Shown: positions 25,261-33,599 of the stretch, piece after piece
Layout: each line of letters starts with the position of its first letter
How positions within the stretch are numbered: position 1 is the first letter of the stretch
Assembly: GCA_963204725.1 (NCBI GenBank)
Contig: CAUJHH010000058.1
Coordinates: 154,585 to 218,584, forward strand
Length of the DNA: 64,000 bases
Reading direction: 5' to 3'
Source of the DNA: Planctomycetota bacterium
GTDB lineage: Bacteria > Planctomycetota > Phycisphaerae > Phycisphaerales > UBA1924
The notes under the pieces: generated by a model
Told to the model about the DNA's origin: nothing
Seen by the model: the letters and a program-made list of their open reading frames with translations, nothing else
The model's database searches: none
Translations under genes and position numbers: made by a program

Positions 25261-26287
25261 CAGGTGCCGCGCGCTCAAACCGCTCATCGCCGGAGAGACG
25301 CCGCCCGCGGGCGAAGTCGGGCCAGGCCATGATCCGCTTCCCCGCGGGCTGTACGTCGACGATCCGTATCGTCGAGCCCGAGCCGCACGCAACCAAACCG
25401 GCCGTCGCGTCGAGGATCGAGCCCGGCTGGATGCGGCAACCCGCGAGAGGGGGTCCCGCCTCGCGTGATTCGGAACTCGGCGCCGTGCGTTGCACGCCCG
25501 GACGCACGTCATCGACGACGATCGCTCTGCAGAGCTTCAGGGGCTCCGCGCGCCCGCCCGGCCCCGCCAGGTGCATCGTGACGCCCGGCCACGGGCTCAG
25601 CCCGTTGATCCGTCTCGCGCACGTGAACGCATCCTGAGCGAAATCCACGAAGCCATCCGCGCGAGAGAGTTTCGGCGCAAGTGTGACGAGCGACTCGTCC
25701 TGCTTCCGCCGATCGAGCGTTCCACGCGTGAAGTCTGCCAGCACGCGCTCGACCAGCCCAGGCCCCTCGGTGCTGAGCCGATCGTGCAGCTCGCCCGCCG
25801 TCTCCTGTTCGCCGATCATCGAACGGCTCGACGCCAGCACCTCGCCCGCATCCATGCGATCCGCGAGCGTGATCACCGAGTTGCCGCTGTGCGTATCGCC
25901 GGCGACGATCGCCGCGTTGATCGGGGCCGCGCCGCGCCAGCGCGGAAGGATCGATGCGTGCAGGTTGATCGCAAAGACGTCGTCGAGCAGAACCGGTCCC
26001 AGCTTCTGCCCAAACGCGATCACGACCCACGCGTCCGCTTGCCATCCACGGATCTCGGCTACAACATCCGGCAGATTGCACTTCAAGGGCTTGAGCAAGG
26101 GCACGCCGGGCAATTCGTGCTGCGCGACCGCTCCGATCGGCGTCGGCGTGAGCGTGCCCCCTCGTCCGGCGGGCTTGTCCGGCTGCGTGACGACACCCAT
26201 CAGCGAGTGCGAGCCAGCGAGCGCCCGCAGCGTCGGCACCCCGAACTCGCCGGAGCCGAAGAACGCGATGCGCATCGGTCGATCCAT
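25223..26287 (-). CDS. fmt: Methionyl-tRNA formyltransferase
   Basis: 354 residues. MRIAFFGSGEFGVPTLRAL starts at residue 5, so the true start may be the ATG at 26275; the one at 26287 follows GGAGG at a wider spacing. The formyl-transfer site is complete: NLHASILPRWRGAAPINAAI (Asn, His) and the Asp of ADRMDAGEVL. It formylates initiator Met-tRNA with 10-formyl-tetrahydrofolate. The C-terminal oligonucleotide-binding region (RRINGLSPWPGVTMHL) is present. It follows serS by 54 bases on the same strand, a translation-linked operon. Confidence 0.94.
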   Translation of the reverse strand: MDRPMRIAFFGSGEFGVPTLRALAGSHSLMGVVTQPDKPAGRGGTLTPTPIGAVAQHELPGVPLLKPLKCNLPDVVAEIRGWQADAWVVIAFGQKLGPVLLDDVFAINLHASILPRWRGAAPINAAIVAGDTHSGNSVITLADRMDAGEVLASSRSMIGEQETAGELHDRLSTEGPGLVERVLADFTRGTLDRRKQDESLVTLAPKLSRADGFVDFAQDAFTCARRINGLSPWPGVTMHLAGPGGRAEPLKLCRAIVVDDVRPGVQRTAPSSESREAGPPLAGCRIQPGSILDATAGLVACGSGSTIRIVDVQPAGKRIMAWPDFARGRRLSGDERFERAAPDEQGREPAGRGA

Positions 26288-26341
26288 CTCCGTCGGTCCT
26301 CCTCCCTGAGGCCGGAATGCGAAGGCCGCAACACGCGTCGC

Positions 26342-27754
26342 TCAGCCGATAGCAGCCATGCCGTTCATGTACGGCCGGAGAACCTCCGGCACCGTCACGC
26401 TCCCGTCCGCGTTCTGGTACATCTCCAGGATCGGGATCAGGATCCGCGGGCTCGCTGCGACCGTGTTGTTGAGCGAGTGGCAGATCACCGTCTCACCCTT
26501 GCCGCTCGATCCGCCACCCGACCGATACCTCATGTTGAGCCGGCGGCACTGGAAGTCGTACAAGCGACTCGCCGAGTGCGTCTCGCCGAACTCGCCCTTC
26601 GGCGTCCCATCGGTGCCGGCCTCGCCTCGTCCCGGCATCCAGCACTCGATGTCCACCATGTCCGCGTTCTTGACGCCCAGGTCCCCTGTGCAGCACTGGA
26701 GCAATCGGTAGGGGAGCCCGAGCGATTGCAGCAACTGCTCAACGAACCCGATCATCTTTGTGTGCCACGCGCGGCTCTCCTGCTCATCGGCCCGACAGAT
26801 CACCACCTGCTCCACCTTGTCGAACTGGTGGATGCGATAGAGCCCCGCCGTGTCCTTGCCCGCCGCCCCCGCTTCACGCCGGAAGCACGTGCTGACCGTG
26901 ACGTACCGGAGCGGGAGCGAGGCCTCGTCGAGGATCTCGTCCATGTGCAGGCCCATGAGCCCGACCTCGCCGGTCCCGGTCAGGAACGAGTCGTGCGAGC
27001 CCCCGCGATTCTTCTCATCGACGACATACGCCTGCTCGCGCCCGGCGGGGAAGAAGCCGGTGCCGACCATCGCTTCCTCGCGCACGAGCACGGGGACGCT
27101 CATGGGCACGAAGCCGTGGGTGTGAACCATGGTGTCGATCGCGTACCGCAGGATCGCGCTGTGCAGTAGCATGCCCGAGCCGGTGAGGATGTACGACCGT
27201 GTGCCCGCGAGCTTGACGCCACGCTCGAACGAGGCCAGCCCGTGCTTCTCGATCAACTCCAGGTGCGTTCTTGGCTTGAACCCCCGGTTCTGCTCAAAGG
27301 ACTTCGAGAAGTCGTACCCGCTCGGAGCCCACCGCCGGATCTCCACATTGTCCTCGCTCCCCTTACCCACGGGTACGTCCGCGTCGGGCGGGAGTGGCAC
27401 CTGCAGGAGGAGATTCTGGAGTTCCGGGTCCAGCCCAGTGAGTTCGGCCTCGATCGCCTGCGTCGCGGACTTGAGCGCGAGCGGCTTGGCCGAAAGCTCG
27501 TCGATCTCTTTCTGGATCGACTCGGCCTCGGTTCCGTGCTTGCCCTTCAGCGAACCCTTGAGCCTCCCGATCTGCGGCCCGATCTCCTTGGCGAGCCGAT
27601 TCTGCTCGGCGCGAAGCTTGTCGAACTCGGTCTGGAGCGACCGCTTCCTTGCGTCGAGCGCGACAATCCGCTCGATGTCGATCGAGACGTTCTTGGCCTT
27701 GGCGCCCAGGGCAAAGTGGGCGGGATTCTCACGGAGTTGCTTCAGATCGATCAT
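26342..27754 (-). CDS. serS: Seryl-tRNA synthetase
   Basis: 470 residues. The N-terminal coiled coil for tRNA binding spans about 30-110 (KRSLQTEFDKLRAEQNRLAK onwards). The class II core includes TGTGEVGLMGLH, motif 2 STCFRREAGAAGKDTAGLYR and motif 3 LNNTVAASPRILIPILEMYQ. In motif 3 the catalytic Arg is kept, but the usual bacterial NGSGLAVGRT context is changed. It charges tRNA-Ser. The length is about 45 residues above the E. coli enzyme because of an insert near CWMPGRGEAGTDGTPKGEFG. The start at 27754 matches the family N-terminus (IDLKQLRENP). Confidence 0.94.
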   Translation of the reverse strand: MIDLKQLRENPAHFALGAKAKNVSIDIERIVALDARKRSLQTEFDKLRAEQNRLAKEIGPQIGRLKGSLKGKHGTEAESIQKEIDELSAKPLALKSATQAIEAELTGLDPELQNLLLQVPLPPDADVPVGKGSEDNVEIRRWAPSGYDFSKSFEQNRGFKPRTHLELIEKHGLASFERGVKLAGTRSYILTGSGMLLHSAILRYAIDTMVHTHGFVPMSVPVLVREEAMVGTGFFPAGREQAYVVDEKNRGGSHDSFLTGTGEVGLMGLHMDEILDEASLPLRYVTVSTCFRREAGAAGKDTAGLYRIHQFDKVEQVVICRADEQESRAWHTKMIGFVEQLLQSLGLPYRLLQCCTGDLGVKNADMVDIECWMPGRGEAGTDGTPKGEFGETHSASRLYDFQCRRLNMRYRSGGGSSGKGETVICHSLNNTVAASPRILIPILEMYQNADGSVTVPEVLRPYMNGMAAIG

Positions 27755-27763
27755 GGGTCGATG

Positions 27764-27769
27764 AGTGTA
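27764..27769 (-). promoter_or_regulatory. -10 element (TACACT), predicted near-leaderless start of serS
   Basis: On the minus strand TACACT ends nine bases before the serS ATG at 27754, with no ribosome binding site in between. Confidence 0.5.
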
Positions 27770-27808
27770 GTCTTGGGCCCCGCCCGCTGAATGCTCCCCC
27801 CGCTTTCG

Positions 27809-27816
27809 TATACACT
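27809..27816 (+). promoter_or_regulatory. -10 element (TATACACT) at the FHA-GspE gene
   Basis: TATACACT ends three bases before the ATG at 27820 and provides two overlapping hexamers (TATACA, TACACT). The transcript would start at or just inside the first codons. If it starts inside, the ATG at 27910 would be used instead. Confidence 0.4.
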
Positions 27817-27819
27817 GGC

Positions 27820-29526
27820 ATGGATCGTTCCACGCCCTCCACGCCCAACCCGAGGCGACGCCGGGATGCCTCCCTTCGCCGCTCGCTCTCCGAGACGCCC
27901 ACCCCACGAATGGCACCGCCGGCTCCCACGATTCTCCAACTCCGGCCGCTGACAACCCGTGGCCGTCCCGTGCCCCTCGGCGCGGAAGCGGTCACCGTTG
28001 GACGCCACCCCGACAACACCTTCCCACTGAAGGACGAGCGTGCCAGCCGGTTCCACTGCGTGATCGAGCCCGACGGCACGGGCGCGTTCCGCGTCCGCGA
28101 TCTCGGCTCCCGCAATGGGACGAAAGTGAACGGTGAAAAAATCGAGCACGCCATCGTCGTCTCGGGCGATGTGATCAAGGTCGGCACACACGAGTTCCGG
28201 ATCGAGGAATCCGAGCGATTCAGCGTGACGCAGCCCAAGTCCGGGGAGCAGACGCTCTGGGAGAAGACGCTCTCCGAGACAATCAAGAACCTCGCCCCCG
28301 ATCTCGCAGTGAACGAGACGATCCAACTCATCTCTTCGGATGGCAAACCTTCGGACATTGTGCTCGGGGATGCCGACGGCCCCAAGGCGACCCGGCTCAT
28401 GCTGACGCTCGCCGGGCGTGCACGCGCGACCGACATCCACCTGGAGCCCAAAGGCGAGACCTTCCACGTCCGCATGCGGATCGACGGGCAGATGACGTGG
28501 GTCGTCGAACTGCCCAACCGTGTCGGCGAACTCATGCAAGGCGTGGTCAAGGGCGCATGCCTGATGAAGACCCTCGGTCGCGACGCGGTGATCGACGGAG
28601 CGTTCTCAGCTCGCTACCCCGATCGACGGGTCGACTACCGCGCCTCGTACATCCCGAGCATCCACGGTCAGAAGCTCGTGCTCCGCATCCTCGATCTCCG
28701 CGACATGCCACGCTCCATCGCGGAACTCGGCATGGCACCCTACATGCTCGATCGCATCCGCCGCACCTGCTCGCAGGACGCGGGACTCCTGCTCGTCTGC
28801 GGCCCCACCGGCTCAGGCAAGACCACCACGCTCTACAACGCGATCCGCGAGATCGACCGCAACACCCGCAACGTCGTTACCATCGAGGATCCCGTCGAGT
28901 ACCGGCTCGAGGGCGTCACGCAGATGCCGATCGACGAGCAGCGGGGCAACGGATTCAACGGGCTCCTCCGCTCGGTCCTTCGCCAGGATCCGGACGTCAT
29001 CTATGTCGGCGAGATCCGCGACGAGGAGACCGCCCGGACCGCGATGCAGGCCGCCATGACTGGGCACGTCGTCTTCTCAACGGTCCATGCCAAAGAGACG
29101 ATCTCGGCGGTCTTCCGCCTGCTCGACCTTGGCGTAGAGCCATATCTCGTTGCGAACGCCCTCGATCTGGTCCTCGCCCAGCGGCTCGTGCGAGTGCTGT
29201 GCGACAACTGCAAGACCCCGGTCCCCCTCACACCCGGGCAGATCACCCGCATGGGCAAGGGGCACACCCCGGGCGCGAAGCCCTTTCAGGCAGTCGGGTG
29301 TGCCCGCTGCCTGCGCACGGGCTTCAAGGGACGACGCGCCATCTTCGAACTGCTCGATTTCAACACCGAACTCCGGGATGTCGTCCTCAAGGCCCCGGGC
29401 GTCCAGGCCATGCGCAAGGCGATCGAGACCGGGCACTTCACAACCCTCTCCCAGTCCGCCAATCGTCTCGTCTGCGACGGCATCACATCCATCGATGAGG
29501 CCGAGAAGGTCGCCGGGGGCTTCTGA
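27820..29526 (+). CDS. FHA domain fused to a GspE/PilB-family secretion ATPase
   Basis: 568 residues. Residues 59-128 form a forkhead-associated (FHA) phosphopeptide-binding domain (VGRHPDNTF, RFHC, GSRNGTKVNGE). The GspE/PilB ATPase follows: RATDIHLEP, Walker A GPTGSGKT (328-335), EDPVEYRLEGVTQ, Walker B region DVIYVGEIRDEETA (392-405), the His box FSTVHAKE, and the zinc pairs CDNC (461/464) and CARC (494/497). Such ATPases drive type II secretion or type IV pilus assembly. The usual N1 domain is replaced by FHA, suggesting control by Ser/Thr kinases. No gspF or secretin gene is adjacent. A later ATG at 27910 would also keep the FHA domain. Confidence 0.92.
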   Translation: MDRSTPSTPNPRRRRDASLRRSLSETPTPRMAPPAPTILQLRPLTTRGRPVPLGAEAVTVGRHPDNTFPLKDERASRFHCVIEPDGTGAFRVRDLGSRNGTKVNGEKIEHAIVVSGDVIKVGTHEFRIEESERFSVTQPKSGEQTLWEKTLSETIKNLAPDLAVNETIQLISSDGKPSDIVLGDADGPKATRLMLTLAGRARATDIHLEPKGETFHVRMRIDGQMTWVVELPNRVGELMQGVVKGACLMKTLGRDAVIDGAFSARYPDRRVDYRASYIPSIHGQKLVLRILDLRDMPRSIAELGMAPYMLDRIRRTCSQDAGLLLVCGPTGSGKTTTLYNAIREIDRNTRNVVTIEDPVEYRLEGVTQMPIDEQRGNGFNGLLRSVLRQDPDVIYVGEIRDEETARTAMQAAMTGHVVFSTVHAKETISAVFRLLDLGVEPYLVANALDLVLAQRLVRVLCDNCKTPVPLTPGQITRMGKGHTPGAKPFQAVGCARCLRTGFKGRRAIFELLDFNTELRDVVLKAPGVQAMRKAIETGHFTTLSQSANRLVCDGITSIDEAEKVAGGF

Positions 29527-29551
29527 TCACATCCGTCCGTCCGCCCGACCC

Positions 29552-29557
29552 TAGCAT
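29552..29557 (+). promoter_or_regulatory. -10-like element (TAGCAT) before hldE
   Basis: TAGCAT ends nine bases before the ATG at 29567, in the 40-base gap after the FHA-GspE gene. Weak match and no -35 box. Confidence 0.35.
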
Positions 29558-29566
29558 TGCCCCCGG

Positions 29567-31045
29567 ATGGACCAACTGCTCGAGCATCTCGACCGATGGA
29601 AGCCCTTCAACGCGATCGTCGTTGGAGACTTCATGCTCGACCAGCAGCTCTACGGCGACGCCGAGCGGCTGAGCGCGGACGCGCCCGTTCCGATCCTCCA
29701 CGTTCGGCGTCAGACCCACAACCCCGGTGGTGCGGCCAACGTCTGCCTCGATCTCGCCGCTTTCAGGGGCTCCGTACGCGCCTTCGGCGTCATCGGCGAC
29801 GATGCCAACGGCGAGACCTTGCGCCGTGCGCTCTCCGAGCGTGGCGTCGACGCTCGCGGACTCGTGGTCGACTCCGAGCGTCCCACCACCGTGAAGCAGA
29901 ACCTCGTGGGCCTCGCCCAGTCCCGCCATCCGCAGAAGATGTTCCGTGTGGACTTCGAGTCCCGGGAGCCGCTCTCCAGCGCGGCCGCGGACGCGCTGCT
30001 CCAACGCATCGCGGCGTCACTCGAATGGGCCGACGTCGTCTGCATTGAGGACTATGCCAAGGGCGTCTGCACCGACTCGGTCTGTCAGAGCGTCATCGAA
30101 CTCGCTCGCAAGGCCGGCAAGCCCGTTTTCGTTGATCCCGCACGTCTCGAGAACTACGCCCGCTACCGCCGTGCCACAGTCATCACGCCCAACCGCACGG
30201 AAGCAGAGATTGCCACCAACCAGCGCACCCACGGCGATGCCGACGTGGCGCACAACGCTTCGCTGGCCCGCACGCTGCTCCATGATATGGACCTCGATGC
30301 AGTGGTCCTCACCCTCGATCGCCACGGGGCGCTCTTGCTGGAGCGAGACGCCGAGCCGATCGCGATCCCGACCATCGCGCGGACCGTCTACGACGTGACC
30401 GGCGCGGGCGACATGTTCCTCGCCGGGCTCGCCGCCGCCCGGGCCAACCGATGCGACTGGGCCGACGCCGTCCGCCTCGCCAACGCCGCCGCCGGACTGG
30501 AGGTCGAGGTCTTCGGCGTCGAGCCGATCCCAGTTGAACGCGTCCATCACGCCGTGCTGGAGCAGACCGCCCGCACCCGGGGCAAGCTCCGCACCGTCGA
30601 GCAGGCCGAGATCGAGGTTCGAGCCAGGCGAGCCTCCGGCCAGAAGATCGTCTTCACCAACGGCTGCTTTGATCTCTTGCACGCCGGCCACGTGGATCTG
30701 CTCGACAAGGCCGCCTCCAATGGTGACTTCCTCATCATCGGGCTCAACAGCGACGCGTCGGTGAAGCGCCTGAAGGGTCCGAGTCGTCCCGTCAACAGCG
30801 AGGACGATCGCGCCCGTGTACTCGGCGGCCTCGGATGCGTAGGCGCTGTCGTCGTATTCGATCAGGCGACTCCCATCGACCTCATCCGACGTCTCAGGCC
30901 CGACATCCTCGTCAAGGGAGCGGACTACACCATAGACAGAGTAGTGGGGGCCTCCGACGTCGAGTCCTGGGGAGGCAGAGTCGTCCTGATCGACCTCGTC
31001 GAAGGCAAGAGCACGACGGGGATGATCAAGAAGATGGGCGGCTGA
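29567..31045 (+). CDS. hldE: Bifunctional heptose 7-phosphate kinase / heptose 1-phosphate adenylyltransferase
   Basis: 492 residues. The N-terminal PfkB-type kinase (about 1-325) has NPGGAANVCLDLAAF, VFVDPARLENYARYRRATV and the catalytic DVTGAGDMFLAGLAAA. The C-terminal nucleotidyltransferase (about 350-492) has FTNGCFDLLHAGHVDLLDKA with the HxGH site near 372-375, and ends EGKSTTGMIKKM. The enzyme makes ADP-heptose precursor for lipopolysaccharide inner core, implying a Gram-negative outer membrane. Both active sites look intact. The kinase half keeps the family sequence around DDANGETLRRAL. Confidence 0.95.
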   Translation: MDQLLEHLDRWKPFNAIVVGDFMLDQQLYGDAERLSADAPVPILHVRRQTHNPGGAANVCLDLAAFRGSVRAFGVIGDDANGETLRRALSERGVDARGLVVDSERPTTVKQNLVGLAQSRHPQKMFRVDFESREPLSSAAADALLQRIAASLEWADVVCIEDYAKGVCTDSVCQSVIELARKAGKPVFVDPARLENYARYRRATVITPNRTEAEIATNQRTHGDADVAHNASLARTLLHDMDLDAVVLTLDRHGALLLERDAEPIAIPTIARTVYDVTGAGDMFLAGLAAARANRCDWADAVRLANAAAGLEVEVFGVEPIPVERVHHAVLEQTARTRGKLRTVEQAEIEVRARRASGQKIVFTNGCFDLLHAGHVDLLDKAASNGDFLIIGLNSDASVKRLKGPSRPVNSEDDRARVLGGLGCVGAVVVFDQATPIDLIRRLRPDILVKGADYTIDRVVGASDVESWGGRVVLIDLVEGKSTTGMIKKMGG

Positions 31046-31092
31046 ATTCGTCCAATCCCGCCGCGACCCGAGCACCACCAATGCTCCCGCAC

Positions 31093-31122
31093 TTGACATA
31101 TGCTTATGCAGGCATATATAAT
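31093..31122 (+). promoter_or_regulatory. Consensus sigma-70-type promoter of the DUF899 gene
   Basis: TTGACA (31093-31098) and TATAAT (31117-31122), both perfect, are separated by 18 bases. This is the best two-box promoter in the window. Transcription should start near 31129, leaving a leader of about 67 bases before the ATG at 31196. Confidence 0.88.
31098..31117. promoter_or_regulatory. Candidate repressor operator between -35 and -10
   Basis: An inverted repeat, ATATGC (31098-31103), eight bases, GCATAT (31112-31117), fills the promoter spacer and touches both boxes. A bound protein would block RNA polymerase. The half-site and spacing resemble a repeat at the arsR start (53537-53552). 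Confidence 0.5.
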
Positions 31123-31195
31123 CCAGTGTCCGGCCTCCCGCCGCACAAGAAGCCCGAACCAGGCCAACCCCCCTTCCGCATCACGGAGGCGCACA

Positions 31196-32005
31196 ATGCC
31201 CACGCCAGACGCAGCGACCAGCATCTCGTCCAAAGCCAGCACCGACCCCGCTGCCCCGCGAGTCGCCACCCGCGCCGAGTGGTTGAAGGAACGCCTTGCG
31301 CTGCTCGCCGATGAGAAGGACCTCACACACCGCCGCGACGCGATTGCAACCAGAGTCCGGAACTTGCCCTGGGTCAGAGTCGACAAGCGGTACTCATTTG
31401 ACGCTCCGAACGGCCCCGTGACGCTCGATGAGCTGTTCGGCACGAAGCGTCAGTTGATCGTCTACCACTTCATGTTCGATCCGACATGGTCGCAGGGCTG
31501 CAAGTCCTGCTCATTCGTGGCGGACCACTACAACGGCCTCGTGGGCCACCTCGCGCACCGAGACATCTCGTTCGTGACCGTCTCGAAAGCGCCGATCGGA
31601 ACGATCGAGCCCTTCCGCGCCCGCATGGGCTGGATCTTCCCGTGGGTCTCCGGCTCGAACAACGACTTCGGGCGAGACTTCGGCGTGTCGTTCACCGACC
31701 AGGAACTCGCCAACCCGACCTCGATCTACAACTACACCACGAAGCCCTACCCGATCCGCGAGCTTCCCGGCCTCTCCGTGTTCGCGAAGGATGCGCAAGG
31801 GAGCGTCCATCACACGTACTCCACATTCGCTCGTGGTCTTGAGGACTTCCTCACCGCGTACCGGTACATCGACATCACCCCCAAGGGCCGCGACGAAGCC
31901 GAGACCGGTGGCATGGGCTGGCTCCGACATCACGATCGGTACGACGGCGCACCCTGTGTCGATCCGTGGGCGGAGCGTCCGGGAATCACTTCACCCGCGC
32001 TCTGA
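31196..32005 (+). CDS. DUF899 family thioredoxin-fold protein
   Basis: 269 residues. The conserved block YHFMFDPTWSQGCKSCSFVA, followed by DHYNGLVGHLAHRDISFVTVS, GWIFPWVSG and NDFGRDFGVSF, is typical of the DUF899 family (thioredoxin-like fold, function not established). The ATG at 31196 is preceded by ACGGAGG (31183-31189). The upstream ATG at 31100 lies inside the promoter and is rejected. A small Cys-containing membrane protein follows after 12 bases. DUF899 genes elsewhere often sit near ArsR-type regulators, which fits the operator-like repeat here. Confidence 0.88.
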   Translation: MPTPDAATSISSKASTDPAAPRVATRAEWLKERLALLADEKDLTHRRDAIATRVRNLPWVRVDKRYSFDAPNGPVTLDELFGTKRQLIVYHFMFDPTWSQGCKSCSFVADHYNGLVGHLAHRDISFVTVSKAPIGTIEPFRARMGWIFPWVSGSNNDFGRDFGVSFTDQELANPTSIYNYTTKPYPIRELPGLSVFAKDAQGSVHHTYSTFARGLEDFLTAYRYIDITPKGRDEAETGGMGWLRHHDRYDGAPCVDPWAERPGITSPAL

Positions 32006-32017
32006 AGAGAGGCGAAC

Positions 32018-32338
32018 ATGTGCATCCACTGTTCAAGCGACCGCGGCGTCGAACCCTCCGGTGAACACTCGACCCCCTCAGCACATGCTCCACACACACG
32101 CCTCGCCAAATGTCGAGCCATGCTCGCGTGGGCCTTGCCGATCGCAACGCTCGCCATGGTTCCCAAGTGTCCCGCCTGTGTCGTGGGGTACATCCTGCTC
32201 TTCACGGGAATCGGCATCTCGCTCCCCGCAGCGGGCGGCGTGAGATGGGCACTGATCGCGGCCTGCGTGCTCGCCCTCGCATGGCTCATGGTTCGGGCTG
32301 CGAATGGCATCATGCGCCGAAGAGCCAGCGCGGCCTGA
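32018..32338 (+). CDS. Small membrane protein with CxxC pairs (MerC-like in character)
   Basis: 106 residues. It begins CIHC (residues 2-5) and carries MVPKCPACVVGYILLFTGIG, a CxxC at the head of a membrane helix, followed by a second helix (WALIAACVLALAWLMV). Two helices with membrane-adjacent cysteine pairs recall small mercury or redox-active transport proteins, but the family is not certain. A GAGAGG site precedes the ATG. Co-transcription with the DUF899 gene is likely (12-base gap). Confidence 0.72.
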   Translation: MCIHCSSDRGVEPSGEHSTPSAHAPHTRLAKCRAMLAWALPIATLAMVPKCPACVVGYILLFTGIGISLPAAGGVRWALIAACVLALAWLMVRAANGIMRRRASAA

Positions 32339-32344
32339 CTCGGG

Positions 32345-33595
32345 CTAAAAGAGATCGCTCTCCTCAACAACCCTTCCCTCCCGCACCACCGCCACCGGCT
32401 TCGGCCTCACCCTCACCGCCTCCGCCGCCGATTCAACCGGCAGCACCACCAGATTCGCCCCGCACCCCGGCGACACGCCGTAACCCGCGATCCCCATGAT
32501 CCGCGCCGCGTTCGCGCCCACGCAGTCGAACGCGTACTCGATCTCCTCAGGTCTCGACAGGTGGTCCGCGTGCACCAGCATGTGCGCGGTATCCAGCATC
32601 TGCCCCGTGCCGAGCGGATAGAACGGGTCCTTGATGCAGTCCTGCCCCGCGCCGACCGTCACGCCCCGCGCTCGCAGATCCGAAACCCGCGTCATGCCGC
32701 GCCGCTTCGGATAGCGATCAAACCGACCCTGCAGGTGCATGTTCACGCACGGGTTGCACACAACGTGCATTCCGGCATCGGCGATCATCGCCATCACTTT
32801 CGACGCGTGAATATCCGAATACGACGCCAACGCACAGACGTGCGACGCCGTCACCCGCCCCGCCCACGCGGGGTTCGCCAGCGCCAGCGCCGAGAGTTCC
32901 TCGACGCACCTTGACTCCGGAGCATCAGTCTCGTCGATGTGGCAATCGATCGGAGCATCGAACTCCTTCGCGAGCTCAAACAGAATCCCGCAATGCTCGC
33001 GGCTGTCCGTCGCCGTCCGCTCGTTGTGCGCGATCCCGCCGATGACATCGCACCCGAGCCTCATCGCCTCCGCCATCTGCTCGCGCGCCCCCGGATCTCG
33101 CAGAATCCCGTCTTGTGGGAACACCACAACCTCGATCTCGCACAGGTGCTTCATCGCCTCGCGAGCCGCCAGCACGCCCTCCACCAGCCTCATACCCGCG
33201 TTGGTCGCGACATCGACGTGCGTGCGGATGAACCCCGTGCCGAACGAAACCTCCGCTTTGATCGCCCTGATCGCACGCTCGCGAACATTCTCCGGCGTGA
33301 TCGTTCGCTTCGCCTCCGACCACAGGCCGATAGCCTCGACCAGCGTCCCCGAACGGTTCTCCGGCACCGTCTCCAGTGAGTACGCAAGGTCCAGGTGCAG
33401 GTGCGGATCGACAAACGACGGGCACACCAATCCCCCCGAGGCGTCGATCGTGCCCGGATCCACCGCCCCCGGAAGCACGCTCCCGATGGGTGCCGCCGGC
33501 CTCATATCCGCGATCGTCGCCCCCGAGATCGCGAGGTCGAAGAACCCCTCGCGCCCGCGAAGCCGCGCATTGATGATCCGATCCACGCTGCGCAT
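32345..33595 (-). CDS. Cytosine deaminase-like amidohydrolase
   Basis: 416 residues from the ATG at 33595, which follows GGAG by seven bases; an ATG at 33628 would overlap the M61 gene. The metal ligands are in FVDPHLHLDL (His65, His67), CHIDETDAPES (His) and GAGQDCIKDPFYPLGTGQ (catalytic Asp). The last motif closely follows the CodA pattern GHDD..DPWYPLG. The reaction is probably deamination of cytosine, or of a related cyclic amidine such as isoguanine or creatinine. It follows the M61 peptidase gene by four bases on the minus strand. Confidence 0.83.
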   Translation of the reverse strand: MRSVDRIINARLRGREGFFDLAISGATIADMRPAAPIGSVLPGAVDPGTIDASGGLVCPSFVDPHLHLDLAYSLETVPENRSGTLVEAIGLWSEAKRTITPENVRERAIRAIKAEVSFGTGFIRTHVDVATNAGMRLVEGVLAAREAMKHLCEIEVVVFPQDGILRDPGAREQMAEAMRLGCDVIGGIAHNERTATDSREHCGILFELAKEFDAPIDCHIDETDAPESRCVEELSALALANPAWAGRVTASHVCALASYSDIHASKVMAMIADAGMHVVCNPCVNMHLQGRFDRYPKRRGMTRVSDLRARGVTVGAGQDCIKDPFYPLGTGQMLDTAHMLVHADHLSRPEEIEYAFDCVGANAARIMGIAGYGVSPGCGANLVVLPVESAAEAVRVRPKPVAVVREGRVVEESDLF

Positions 33596-33599
33596 CGCG

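Noticed and set aside
25490..27169. A 559-codon plus-strand frame across fmt and serS
   Set aside because: It spans the junction of two clear minus-strand genes and consists of Arg/His/Leu-rich shadow sequence.
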